The notes beneath the pieces are model-generated. The model was not told the origin of the DNA. It did no database searches and worked only from the letters and a program-made list of their open reading frames with translations. The position numbers were made by a program, and so were the translations under genes. 37,421 nucleotides of DNA from a virus: positions 1 to 37,421 of IMG/VR virus record IMGVR_UViG_3300032163_000055. The stretch is one strand, 5' to 3'. The stretch's first letter is position 1, and every line of letters begins with the position of its first letter. Positions 16,311-24,170 of this stretch are shown here, piece by piece.

Positions 16311-16942
16311 TCAGCCACCTGTTTCGACCTCCAGTTTCCGCTTTAACGCCGCACTCTGTTCCGCTTCTTCTCGACGAGCCCTAACCGCTTCACGCGCGCC
16401 CTCGATGACTTCGAACGCTTGCATCAACCATTCCGGCTGATCGAGGACGCCGCCCATGACCGGGAGGGTGTTTAGCGACTTGCACCGCCCCCACAGCGAC
16501 AGCAGAGCGACTTCGGCCCTCTCGATCTTCGGCATCCCGCACAGCCCGCACGGCTTTCCACCGGGACAGTCCCGGCGCTTACAGTCGAATGTTCCCGCAT
16601 CGGCGTACCATTCCGCTATGCGGGCAAGACGTTTTTTGCTTCTGCGTCCTCTTTCACGATGTCCGTCGAATTGAGGATGAAATTCCCGAGCGACAAAAGG
16701 ACATTATCCTTTCCGTTGGGGAGCATATCGAGCAACGCCGGGTTGTACGCGATGGGCTTGCCTTCCTGCGTGACCCCGCGCCAGCCGACGACCATGCGCT
16801 CAATGACGGCGCGCATGAACGAGGCGGTGTCTTTGCCCATGATGACGACGAACTTGTCTGCCGCTGACGCCTTCGGCTTGACAAGGAACGTTACGTCACC
16901 CGCGACGAACTCCAGCGGCCTTTCTGCGACCATCAGTTCCAT
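16311..16942 (-). CDS. Tail assembly chaperone GT fusion made by -1 frameshift, 210 aa
   Basis: Ribosomes reading the 108-residue chaperone meet A AAA AAC at 16637-16631 in the right phase. After a -1 slip they continue through 32 extra codons, then into the 74-codon frame ending at 16311, with no stop between. The product is residues 1-104 of G, then a linker with four cysteines (CKRRDCPGGKPCGLCG) that could bind zinc, then the T part (MPKIERAEVALLSLWGR onward). The T part has no Shine-Dalgarno site of its own. In lambda, G and GT bind the tape measure and recruit tube protein. Confidence 0.85.
16594..16637 (-). promoter_or_regulatory. -1 programmed frameshift signal: A AAA AAC, 6-nt spacer, stem-loop
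   Basis: The slippery heptamer AAAAAAC (16637-16631) is in the canonical X XXY YYZ phase with the GCA AAA AAC codons. After GTCTTG comes a perfect 7-bp stem (CCCGCAT with ATGCGGG). Its loop is 17 nt and contains a second GCG/CGC pairing. The zero-frame stop TAG lies inside the stem-loop (16618-16616). Confidence 0.9.
16616..16942 (-). CDS. Tail assembly chaperone G, 108 aa
   Basis: The ATG at 16942 has AAGGAGG at good spacing. The protein starts MELMVAERPLEFVAGDVTFL and has a helical middle (DTASFMRAVIERMVVGWRGV), matching a tail chaperone between the tube and tape measure genes. It ends four codons after the slippery site. It is the major product, with the GT form made at low frequency. It helps the tape measure fold and recruits the tail tube, and is not part of the virion. 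Confidence 0.85.
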   Translation of the reverse strand: MELMVAERPLEFVAGDVTFLVKPKASAADKFVVIMGKDTASFMRAVIERMVVGWRGVTQEGKPIAYNPALLDMLPNGKDNVLLSLGNFILNSTDIVKEDAEAKNVLPA

Positions 16943-16970
16943 AATGCCCTCCTTTTTGGTTGGGTGCGAC

Positions 16971-17939
16971 TCAGTACGCTGACGACTTGCTGTTCAGAAG
17001 CGCGATGCTCAACGTCTTGGTCCCGGCCACGTTGTAGCGGACGATCCCGGCGAACGGGATTTTGAGGACGCCAGCGGCGTTATGAAGCGGCGCGGCGCTG
17101 TAAACGACTTCCGGCATGTCGATTGTCAGAGATGCCTTCGTCCCGGGCGTAGCGCCGGGGATATCCTCGTCGGAGGTCAGCGCGATGTTGAACGACGCGC
17201 TGGTCCCGGCCAGGAACTTGTTATACTGCGCGGCATCTTCGAAGTAAAGGTCGGCGCTGATCGTCGCGCGCATACCCTCAGTCCATATCTTCGACGTATA
17301 GATAGACCCGGACAGGGCGTGTTCGGCCATGACCTTGTTGTCGATGCTGACCTTCAGATTGTCATAGTTCAGAACGGGCGAGCCGTCAACGGTGACGACC
17401 GCCTGGCTGAACTTGAAGGCGTGAAGCGGCGAGTACGACGGGGTGTGAATGATCCCGGTGTCGTCGTAGCGCAATCCGGTCCACTCGGAATCGACGGTCA
17501 CGAACTCCTTGGCCTTGATGTCGATGTCCAGCTTATGCAACATGCACCCGACGAACTGCGTGAACTTCGCGCCCTTGTCGAACCACCACGTATAAGTCGG
17601 GAGGGCGGCGCTCGCCAGCCGGGTGAACGTGTGAAGATACCCGGCAGGGGCCGAGCCCGTCAACGTGTCCGTTCCCAGCGAGGCCATCAGGACGTTGCCG
17701 CAGTTCTCGGGCTCCAATTCGAACTTTACTTTGCCGTTCTTGATGGCTCCAGGTCCCTGCGAGGTCTTGATGACGACATCGGGAAGGTGACGGATACCTT
17801 TCGATTCAAGGACCGCGATGTCGGTCGAGAAACCATCGGGCGGGATATACGGGAGGTACTCGGTCGGCGGGGTCGTGAGCGTCCCGACGGACGGTTCCTT
17901 GGCGAGTCCAGCGGCGCGAAGTATTCCAACGTAAGGCAT
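16971..17939 (-). CDS. Major tail tube protein, 322 aa
   Basis: The strong AGGAGG site upstream fits a highly expressed structural gene. The sequence is beta-rich, with GILRAAGLAKEPSVGTLTTP at the start and a tube-like segment (ENCGNVLMASLGTDTLTG, then YLHTFTRL) that is characteristic of siphophage tube proteins. It lies between the terminator protein and the chaperones, as expected. It would stack as hexameric rings around the tape measure. Confidence 0.8.
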   Translation of the reverse strand: MPYVGILRAAGLAKEPSVGTLTTPPTEYLPYIPPDGFSTDIAVLESKGIRHLPDVVIKTSQGPGAIKNGKVKFELEPENCGNVLMASLGTDTLTGSAPAGYLHTFTRLASAALPTYTWWFDKGAKFTQFVGCMLHKLDIDIKAKEFVTVDSEWTGLRYDDTGIIHTPSYSPLHAFKFSQAVVTVDGSPVLNYDNLKVSIDNKVMAEHALSGSIYTSKIWTEGMRATISADLYFEDAAQYNKFLAGTSASFNIALTSDEDIPGATPGTKASLTIDMPEVVYSAAPLHNAAGVLKIPFAGIVRYNVAGTKTLSIALLNSKSSAY

Positions 17940-17954
17940 AGTCTTGTCCTCCTT

Positions 17955-18461
17955 TTATTTTAGAACGCGATCCATCAACTCCACCGTCATCAACCCGGCT
18001 CGCGCCCATTGTGCTTTATCAGGCCGCGACCATGCGAACGTTCCCGAATAGTGAATGGCCGTCATTTCCGAATCCAGCCAGAAGCCGGGATACGTCTTGT
18101 ACTGATTCGTGTGCGTCGTCAGGGCGTCATCCAAGGCGTTGTTGCTTAACAGCTTGATGAGCGCCTCCATCACTTCCGTCTGTTTCTTCACAAGGTCGTC
18201 GCGATTCGACTCGACGAGGTAAAAGTAAATATTCACCGTCCACGATACGTCATACTTGCCCGTCGTGTACATGTGCGCCTTCGAATCCACCACGTCGATC
18301 ATCACGCACGGAAACGTGATGTCGTCCGTTCCGATGGGACGATGCCCAAGATATCCGGCGCGTATGTGACCGATTTTCAGCGTAATCAGATCGAGCAGGG
18401 CCTTGGTTCGGACATATGCCTCATCCGTGACGTTTAGCGTGGTTTCGATGCTGACGCTCAT
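17955..18461 (-). CDS. Tail terminator-like protein, 168 aa
   Basis: The ATG at 18461 overlaps the upstream stop (ATGA). The longer frame to 18662 is not used. The protein has an N-terminal helix (YVRTKALLDLITLKIGHIR) and strands containing TFPCVMIDVVDSKAHMY and VSWTVNIYFYLVES, typical of the alpha/beta fold of tail terminators that cap the tube and join it to the head. It precedes the tube gene, the usual location. Confidence 0.65.
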   Translation of the reverse strand: MSVSIETTLNVTDEAYVRTKALLDLITLKIGHIRAGYLGHRPIGTDDITFPCVMIDVVDSKAHMYTTGKYDVSWTVNIYFYLVESNRDDLVKKQTEVMEALIKLLSNNALDDALTTHTNQYKTYPGFWLDSEMTAIHYSGTFAWSRPDKAQWARAGLMTVELMDRVLK

Positions 18462-19054
18462 AATGCCCCGCCCTCGCCACGGTACATCATGGTCAGTTCG
18501 TAATCCATGGCCCACTCGGCGTCCCTGGCCTCTCTGACAGCGGCGGCACGGGCCGACCGGATGCTCTTGAAGTCGGGGCCGTCCTCGACGTATCCCTGAA
18601 CAATCTTGCGAAGCGAGTTCATGTCCCGCTGATCGAGGAAGATGGCCTGACGACGCTCCCAATTCCCCTTAACCTTCATCACGTCCTCGGGGTCCATCGG
18701 GCTCCCGAAAGTGGCATCGGTCGGCGTGACCATGCGAAAAAATGTTTCTTCGTTCGTCATCACGGCCTGAAGGTCGCCCGTTCGAACCATGAGATGATCG
18801 GCGTATCCCTCGACTTGCTTGCGATGATGGTAGGCATCTGTCAGCGGTTGCCAGGACGGCTCGGGAACGAAATCGACGCCCATCCCCTCCATCCCGGCCC
18901 CGGCCCGGAACTTATCGGCGTTATGCCTCGCCCATTCACCGATGAAGGCGTTGAACGCTGGCGACATATCGCGCAACCGGGCTTCCATGATTTCGGTCAT
19001 GTTGCCCCGCTTGGCGATGTGAATTCCGAAGGTGACGGCCCCTGTGGCTGGCAT
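18458..19054 (-). CDS. Tail completion / virion morphogenesis protein (Mu gpG/P2 gpS-like), 198 aa
   Basis: The segment WQPLTDAYHHRKQVEGYADH followed by LMVRTGDLQAVM matches the signature of the phage virion morphogenesis family: a W-x-P-L, R-K block, then T-G-x-L. The rest is helical. It starts in a TAATG junction with the connector gene and ends in an ATGA junction with the terminator gene. It helps join the tail to the filled head. Confidence 0.75.
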   Translation of the reverse strand: MPATGAVTFGIHIAKRGNMTEIMEARLRDMSPAFNAFIGEWARHNADKFRAGAGMEGMGVDFVPEPSWQPLTDAYHHRKQVEGYADHLMVRTGDLQAVMTNEETFFRMVTPTDATFGSPMDPEDVMKVKGNWERRQAIFLDQRDMNSLRKIVQGYVEDGPDFKSIRSARAAAVREARDAEWAMDYELTMMYRGEGGAL

Positions 19055-19689
19055 TATCTGATCGGAGTGTACGGGTCGATCCCGTACGACGTGACCCCGC
19101 TGGACGGATTTGCGCGACGGCCCTGCTTCTTGTAGAAATCATCTCGGAAGGAAACGGCGTCAGCCAGCGCTTTATCGGATAGCGCCTTGAAAGCCTTGGT
19201 CACGACATCGACGGAATGACCCACGGCCCCGCCACTTGAAGCGTAGCGATGGGCGTACTGCGCCGCCCGGCGCTCCCAAAAGTGATGTAGGGCGTAATGG
19301 AGCATCGACGAGATGAGGCCGACTGGAACAGTCGTCGGGTCCACACCAAAGCCGAGCGTTTCCGCGCCCCGATTCAGGAATTCCGTGTGGTCGGTGTCGC
19401 TGAACCAATAATAATTGTAGTCGGCTTCGAAGGGCTTGGCGTTGGCCGCTGGTGCGGCGGTGTATGTGATGATCCCGTTCACAAGGTCCACGGTGAACCC
19501 CGTCGCGCTCCGAAACGAGGCCGATGTGGTCATCAGCACGCTCCCGGCGACGACCGGGTAGTTTTGGAGCCGGAAATACTTATTCGACCCGTCGAGCGCG
19601 CCCAGCGGCGTTTCTTGCCGGATGGAGTTCGCGGTCGGCGTGTCATTCGCCAGCGTCCTCAACGACGTGATGATGTCGGCAAGCGCCAT
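19054..19689 (-). CDS. Head-tail connector-like protein, 211 aa
   Basis: The ATG at 19689 (MALADIITSLRTLANDTPTA) is preferred over the frame to 19749. An insert of strands (DGSNKYFRLQNYPVVAGSVL, VDLVNGIITYTAAPAA) sits between a helical N-terminus and a helical C-terminus (MLHYALHHFWERRAAQYAH). This fits adaptor proteins that bind below the portal. The call rests on position and the strand-helix pattern. Confidence 0.6.
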   Translation of the reverse strand: MALADIITSLRTLANDTPTANSIRQETPLGALDGSNKYFRLQNYPVVAGSVLMTTSASFRSATGFTVDLVNGIITYTAAPAANAKPFEADYNYYWFSDTDHTEFLNRGAETLGFGVDPTTVPVGLISSMLHYALHHFWERRAAQYAHRYASSGGAVGHSVDVVTKAFKALSDKALADAVSFRDDFYKKQGRRANPSSGVTSYGIDPYTPIR

Positions 19690-19690
19690 A

Positions 19691-20098
19691 TCAGACCCCC
19701 AGCCCTGCGGCCACGTCGGCCAGTTTCGTCGTAGGGTACAGCGCCACATATCTTATGCCGATCTTGTCGAGCGCGGCGCGCTTTATGTCCACCGTCCAGG
19801 GCTCGACTTCATCCATGGAATAAAACTTATCCACGGCCACGTTCTTGTTCGGGAAAAACTGCGTCACGAATAGCTGACGCATCCGACCACCAGGGCCTTC
19901 GACGTACAGCGAGGGCCAGGTGTAGTCGGTTACGTACACCGGGTCCGAGAGCAACTGCGCCACCTTGTCGCCCGTGGGCGCGATGGCTGGCCGCTTCTCG
20001 GCGGCTTCCTCGGCGTCCTGACGGGCGATGGCGTCCTTCGGCTCGTACTGCGGCGCGATGCTTCTCGGCTGTTTCATGCGGCTCATCGGGGCTCCCAT
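19691..20098 (-). CDS. Hypothetical head-tail region protein, 135 aa
   Basis: The ATG at 20098 has GGGAG 6 nt upstream (a second ATG follows 4 codons later). A charged N-terminal helix (PKDAIARQDAEEAAEKR) precedes a small alpha/beta domain (VYVTDYTWPSLYVEGPGGR, QLFVTQFFPNKNVAVDKFY). No family is recognised. Its place between fibre and connector genes suggests a head or neck accessory protein. Confidence 0.65.
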   Translation of the reverse strand: MGAPMSRMKQPRSIAPQYEPKDAIARQDAEEAAEKRPAIAPTGDKVAQLLSDPVYVTDYTWPSLYVEGPGGRMRQLFVTQFFPNKNVAVDKFYSMDEVEPWTVDIKRAALDKIGIRYVALYPTTKLADVAAGLGV

Positions 20099-20114
20099 AG
20101 GTTGCTCCCTGCTT

Positions 20115-21671
20115 TTATTCTCCGGTCCCGCATCCTTTCGGAACGAGAGTGCCGGGAACGACGGTATTGATCGCAGAATTGAGCGTGGCCCGAAACGATC
20201 CGAGGGATGCCGCCGTCGCCGCACAGATGTCGTACGGCACGGTGCAATCCGAGCAGAGGTACATATCCCCGAGCATAGGCGTCGTCGCGTCGAACTGCGC
20301 CTTGGTCTTGGTCCCGACTCCCATCGCCATCACGTTCGTTACGCCTGAACCGTTGCCGAAGAAGCCGGATGCGGTTACGGACGAACCAGAAGTCATAAAT
20401 CCAGCCGCGCCGGACATGGTGAAGCTGGAGCCGGATGCGGTGAATAGATAGCCCGCCGTCCCGAATCCCGACTTGTTGGTCCCGAAGGTCGCGGGGCCTT
20501 GAACATCAAGAAGGTTGATCGGCGTGATGGTACCGATGCCGACCCGTCCAGAGGGTTGAATTTGCATCCGGGTCGAGCGAGTGATCGAGCCCGTGGGCGT
20601 GGTCTGGAAGCGGATATACGCTGGAGTGCTGGTCGATGTCCACACTTCAGAGGTCAGCACTTCGAATCTCCCGCGCACAGTCGTCGTTCCCGTCGCCGGG
20701 TCGTAACTGCCGCCGCCGATAGAAAACAGCGCCGTGTCGGCAGGGCAGAACGCCGGGACGGCTGGAGTCCCGCACCCGGTTTTTCCGTTGACCGTGAAGC
20801 CATTGCTCGTCGCGCCCTGCATTGATATTGCGTCGAGCGTGACGGAGCCATTGGAACCATGCCCGAAGAAGAAGGTGTCGCGCCCGCCATTCGAATCAAG
20901 CGTAAAGCTGGAAGCCTGGACATAATATCCCGTCGCCGGGACAGTCAATAGCCCGCTGTTCAGCGTGATACTGCCAGCCGTCAGCGAGTAGGTCGCGTTC
21001 AGATTCGGCGAGGTCAGGTCGCCCGTCATCGTATCGCCCGCTTTTAGAACCTTCGTCGAGTCCGTCCCGGCCACGCCTGTCAAGCCAGCGCCATCCCCAA
21101 AGAAGCCGGATGCTGTGACGCTCGACTGAACAGTCAGCGCTCCGGTCATGGTATCGCCAGCGAGCGCCACCTTAGATGGGTCGGTCCCGGTCACGCCTGA
21201 CAGCGCGGAGCCATCACCGAAGAAAGCCGAAGCCGTCACCGAGGACTGAACGGTCAGGGCTCCGGTCATCGTATCCCCAGCCTTCAGAACGCGAGAGGCG
21301 TCGGTCCCTGTGACACCGGACAACCCGGCCCCGCTACCGAAGAAGGCGCTGGCCGTCACGGAAGAAGCGCCGACGATACGCCCGGATGGCCCGGTCAGCG
21401 TAAGGCCGACGTTCGCTATGGTCAGCGATCCCGTCATGGTATCGCCAGCCCTGAGAACCCTGGAAGAATCCGACAGCGTGGTCGAGGAACAGCTTACATA
21501 CAGCGGGTCGTTCACCGTGCCGATGGGCCTCCCCGAAAAGCCGTTCGGAGTCGGTGACGAGCATTGAACGAAAACTGGGTCTGCGTTGCTTCCGAAGGGA
21601 AGAATGGCGCACGCCGATTGAACCAAAAACAGCCCGGCGACTCCGAGCATGAGCGTCATCGTGTTTCGCAT
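20115..21671 (-). CDS. Fibre-like repeat protein with signal peptide (fibre 1), 518 aa
   Basis: The ATG at 21671 with GAGGGG upstream gives MRNTMTLMLGVAGLFLVQSA followed by CAIL: a signal peptide, possibly a lipoprotein (QSAC). Four GDTMTG and four ASAFFG/ASGFFG repeats follow, with GVTGTD spacers, then a VGIGTITPINLLDV motif often found at the end of fibre shafts. It sits between major capsid and connector genes, an odd place for a fibre. It is homologous in its repeats to the 459-residue fibre at 12638-14017, so the two probably arose by duplication of a repeat module. Confidence 0.75.
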   Translation of the reverse strand: MRNTMTLMLGVAGLFLVQSACAILPFGSNADPVFVQCSSPTPNGFSGRPIGTVNDPLYVSCSSTTLSDSSRVLRAGDTMTGSLTIANVGLTLTGPSGRIVGASSVTASAFFGSGAGLSGVTGTDASRVLKAGDTMTGALTVQSSVTASAFFGDGSALSGVTGTDPSKVALAGDTMTGALTVQSSVTASGFFGDGAGLTGVAGTDSTKVLKAGDTMTGDLTSPNLNATYSLTAGSITLNSGLLTVPATGYYVQASSFTLDSNGGRDTFFFGHGSNGSVTLDAISMQGATSNGFTVNGKTGCGTPAVPAFCPADTALFSIGGGSYDPATGTTTVRGRFEVLTSEVWTSTSTPAYIRFQTTPTGSITRSTRMQIQPSGRVGIGTITPINLLDVQGPATFGTNKSGFGTAGYLFTASGSSFTMSGAAGFMTSGSSVTASGFFGNGSGVTNVMAMGVGTKTKAQFDATTPMLGDMYLCSDCTVPYDICAATAASLGSFRATLNSAINTVVPGTLVPKGCGTGE

Positions 21672-21709
21672 AATCCCCTCGCGCGTGTTGGTCTTGCCCT
21701 GTTCCCCAT

Positions 21710-21739
21710 CCTCCCCCACGGCTTTCACCGTGAGGGAGG
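21710..21739 (-). terminator. Strong hairpin after the major capsid gene
   Basis: A 12-bp stem (CCTCCCTCACGG with CCGTGGGGGAGG, one G-U pair) with a 6-nt loop TGAAAG lies 37 nt after the capsid stop. No T-run follows, so it may be a partial terminator, attenuator or mRNA 3'-end stabiliser that lowers expression of downstream genes relative to capsid. Confidence 0.55.
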
Positions 21740-21775
21740 TCCGAGCCGCACCGAGCGACACGGAGGGAACGGGTA

Positions 21776-22930
21776 CTAGATGCTTCCGTCGGACCCGAGC
21801 GCCCAAAAGCGCGGGTCGATCCAGTCGGGCTCCCAGCGGGCGCGGGACCGGAAACGGAACTCGTCTTGCGAGAAGGCTTGCCCGGAGGCCGGGTTCTCCT
21901 GCACGACCTCCAGCGGATCGCGCCGCTGGAACATGATGCCCTTGCCCGCCTCGCCCAGCGCGTACGCCTTGCGCGGGAGGAAGCGGCTGACGACGAGGTT
22001 GTACAGGCCGTCCAGCACGTTGCGGGCGAAGGTCGTACCGACATCGGTAGTCGTTCCGGTCCCGCTGATCTTCATGGCGGCGGTTGACGGATACCACTCG
22101 CTGTTCAGCAGGGTGCGGGCCGAGAACTTATTGTCCGTACCGACAAGCAACGTATTCGGGTTGACCATCATCTTGTTGCCCAGGAGGTCCAACTGGTTCA
22201 TCAGGATAATGTCGAGCGCCTGAACGTTGCCGGAACCGAACGCCGCATACGACGCCAGCTTATTGATGCCGCCGCCCGACAGCGCAACCGACCACACGGT
22301 CGGATACGTGACGGAAGCCGGAATCGCATCGCCAGCGTACGACCCGGCAACGCCGATGAACCGGGTGAAGAACCAGGCATCCTCTAGGATGCGCATGTTC
22401 TCGCCGATGTCCTTGGCGCGCTGGGCAATCTGACCTGTCTGATCATCGTCGAACAACTCGCGTTCGAAGCCGACGATTGCACCGAACTTCTCGTTGGCGA
22501 TCTGAATGTCCAGGCCCGCCAGCTTGGTTTCGGGGAACTTCTCGCCGCGAAGGACGCGACGGGGAACCGCGCCGCGATGAAGCGGAGCGTACAACTCGAT
22601 GGCCTTGTTGCTGATGGCCGTCGCGCCGACCTGTTCGTGGTTGGTTTCGACCAACTCGTACCAGGTATTCGCGACGTTGTTGATGCCCGCGCGGAGAAGC
22701 TGGCCGAACACGGCCTCCGCATTGGCTTCCTTCAGCTTGCTCGCGAGCGCATACGCCGACTCACGGGCCTTCGTCCATGAGAAGCGCGGCGAGGCGAAGT
22801 CGAAAATCGCCTTGTCGTTTACGTCGATGTCGTACTGCGCCTTCAGCGACTCGGTAAGCCGTGCGCGGGACATCTCCTGAAGTCCCTTCGTGGCCTCCCT
22901 GTTCGCCTCCATCACATGCTTCGGGTCCAT
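21776..22930 (-). CDS. Major capsid protein, 384 aa
   Basis: The ATG at 22930 follows AAGGAGA at good spacing. The frame to 23092 is an unused extension. The order protease-scaffold, decoration, this gene, and the size match an HK97-fold capsid protein. Visible elements include a helical N-terminus (about 1-70), a spine-like region (AQRAKDIGENMRILEDAWF), and a beta-rich P-domain near LPRKAYALGEAGKGI and FRFRSRARWEPDW. It would assemble on the scaffold and be matured by the protease encoded upstream. Confidence 0.8.
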   Translation of the reverse strand: MDPKHVMEANREATKGLQEMSRARLTESLKAQYDIDVNDKAIFDFASPRFSWTKARESAYALASKLKEANAEAVFGQLLRAGINNVANTWYELVETNHEQVGATAISNKAIELYAPLHRGAVPRRVLRGEKFPETKLAGLDIQIANEKFGAIVGFERELFDDDQTGQIAQRAKDIGENMRILEDAWFFTRFIGVAGSYAGDAIPASVTYPTVWSVALSGGGINKLASYAAFGSGNVQALDIILMNQLDLLGNKMMVNPNTLLVGTDNKFSARTLLNSEWYPSTAAMKISGTGTTTDVGTTFARNVLDGLYNLVVSRFLPRKAYALGEAGKGIMFQRRDPLEVVQENPASGQAFSQDEFRFRSRARWEPDWIDPRFWALGSDGSI

Positions 22931-22955
22931 TGCTTTTCTCCTTGCGACAGGGTTT

Positions 22956-23423
22956 TTACGCCACGCCAGCGTACGGCAACTGCGGGATGATGAGAACGTC
23001 CACAAGCGAGCCAGCGACCGCCGTGAAAGCGGCCTGTCCGGCGCGGAGGACGATGTACCCGATGGCCTTGTGCGAGCCGGGGTCTGCGACAACGACGGTC
23101 TGCGCGTCTGCGCCGACGTACACGGCGGTCATGTGGGCGATGCTGTCGCCGACAGTCGCCTTCATCGAGTGAAGCTGTCCGATGATGGCGTTCATCTGCG
23201 GCTGGTACACCTTCGTACCGTAAACGTTCAGCGCGGCGCTGTCCTGCGCGACCCCGACGAACGTGGCGGCGGCTCCGTCGGTCGCGGCGACCAACTGAGT
23301 GCCATCGTAGCACAGCATGTCGCCCGCATTGAAGTCATGCGAGCCAGCCATGTCCACGGGATACGGAAGCGTCTTGTACGCGCCAACGACGCGCACCAGG
23401 TTGTTCTGCGGCGTGGTAGCCAT
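22956..23423 (-). CDS. Capsid decoration-like protein, 155 aa
   Basis: GGAGG precedes the ATG. The chain is almost all short beta strands with small residues (MLCYDGTQLVAATDGAAATF, VGDSIAHMTAVYVGAD, GYIVLRAGQAAFTAV), as in phage head decoration or DUF2190-type proteins that sit on the capsid surface. It lies directly between scaffold and major capsid genes, the usual site for such a gene. The family call is moderate. Confidence 0.65.
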   Translation of the reverse strand: MATTPQNNLVRVVGAYKTLPYPVDMAGSHDFNAGDMLCYDGTQLVAATDGAAATFVGVAQDSAALNVYGTKVYQPQMNAIIGQLHSMKATVGDSIAHMTAVYVGADAQTVVVADPGSHKAIGYIVLRAGQAAFTAVAGSLVDVLIIPQLPYAGVA

Positions 23424-23438
23424 TTTGCTATCCTCCTT

Positions 23439-24170
23439 TTATTTTCTGACCACGCCCGCGAAAAGGGCTTGGTTCGATTCGGCGGCGTTCCCCGACACAC
23501 CCTTTGACGGATGCCCGGCAGGGACTTCCAACTTGCGAACGATGGCCCGAGTCAGCGACTCGGACACTTTCTTGGTCTGCGCGATGACGGTCTTGGCGTC
23601 CTTCAGCGATCCCTTGCACAGAGCCTTCAGGTCCACCATGTCCTCGGACACGCCGGACTCTTTCAGAAGGCTCTTGATCGCAAGGCGCATCGACTCCATC
23701 TTCTCGTCAGCCTCGCCGCATCCCTCAGCCTCGGACTCGTCCTCCTTCTTGGCGGGCATGTGCGCTTCGGGAATCTTGTGGCCCATCGCGACGGCTTTCG
23801 CAACCATCGCGTGACCCTTCTCGTACATCTCGGCGGCTTCAGCGGCCTTCTCGTCGGCCTCGGCTTGCTTGACCTTCGCGACCTTCGCCTCGTCGGACTC
23901 GGCTTCTTCCTCTTTGGGCTTCGGTTCGTCGGCCTTGGGGGCTGGTTCATCGCCAGCCTTGCCGGGCTTATCGTCGGCATCGGCGTCGTCGTTCTCGCTT
24001 TCCTCGGCCTCGTCCTCTTTCTTCGCGGCGGCGACAGATTCCTTCGCCTTGGCGAGCAGGGCCATCAGGCTTTCGCGCACTTCCGCACGCGACTTCGTGG
24101 CCTTATCTCCGGTCAGCTTCTCAGCCGCCGACAGCCCGGCCAGGGCCGCTTCCAACGTCTTGATGACCAT
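23439..24170 (-). CDS. Scaffolding protein from an internal start in the protease gene, 243 aa
   Basis: An in-frame ATG at 24170 (codon 244 of the protease gene) has a perfect GGAGG 8 nt upstream. The product is rich in Ala, Glu, Lys and Asp and coiled-coil-like (KAKESVAAAKKEDEAEE onward), with no enzyme motif, which is the look of a scaffold. In lambda, Nu3 is made the same way from within gene C. Whether both forms are made is not shown by sequence alone. Confidence 0.6.
   Translation of the reverse strand: MVIKTLEAALAGLSAAEKLTGDKATKSRAEVRESLMALLAKAKESVAAAKKEDEAEESENDDADADDKPGKAGDEPAPKADEPKPKEEEAESDEAKVAKVKQAEADEKAAEAAEMYEKGHAMVAKAVAMGHKIPEAHMPAKKEDESEAEGCGEADEKMESMRLAIKSLLKESGVSEDMVDLKALCKGSLKDAKTVIAQTKKVSESLTRAIVRKLEVPAGHPSKGVSGNAAESNQALFAGVVRK

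Noticed and set aside
16311-16535. Independent 74-residue gene before the tape measure
   Set aside because: No Shine-Dalgarno site precedes it, and it is in the exact -1 frame of the chaperone after a slippery site, so it is the C-terminal part of the GT fusion.
14639-17939. Contractile tail
   Set aside because: No sheath gene lies between the tube and terminator genes and no baseplate wedge genes are seen, so the tail is non-contractile.
21671-22097. Upstream extension of fibre 1
   Set aside because: The extension is Arg/Pro-rich and overlaps the capsid gene, whereas the ATG at 21671 has a Shine-Dalgarno site and a signal peptide.
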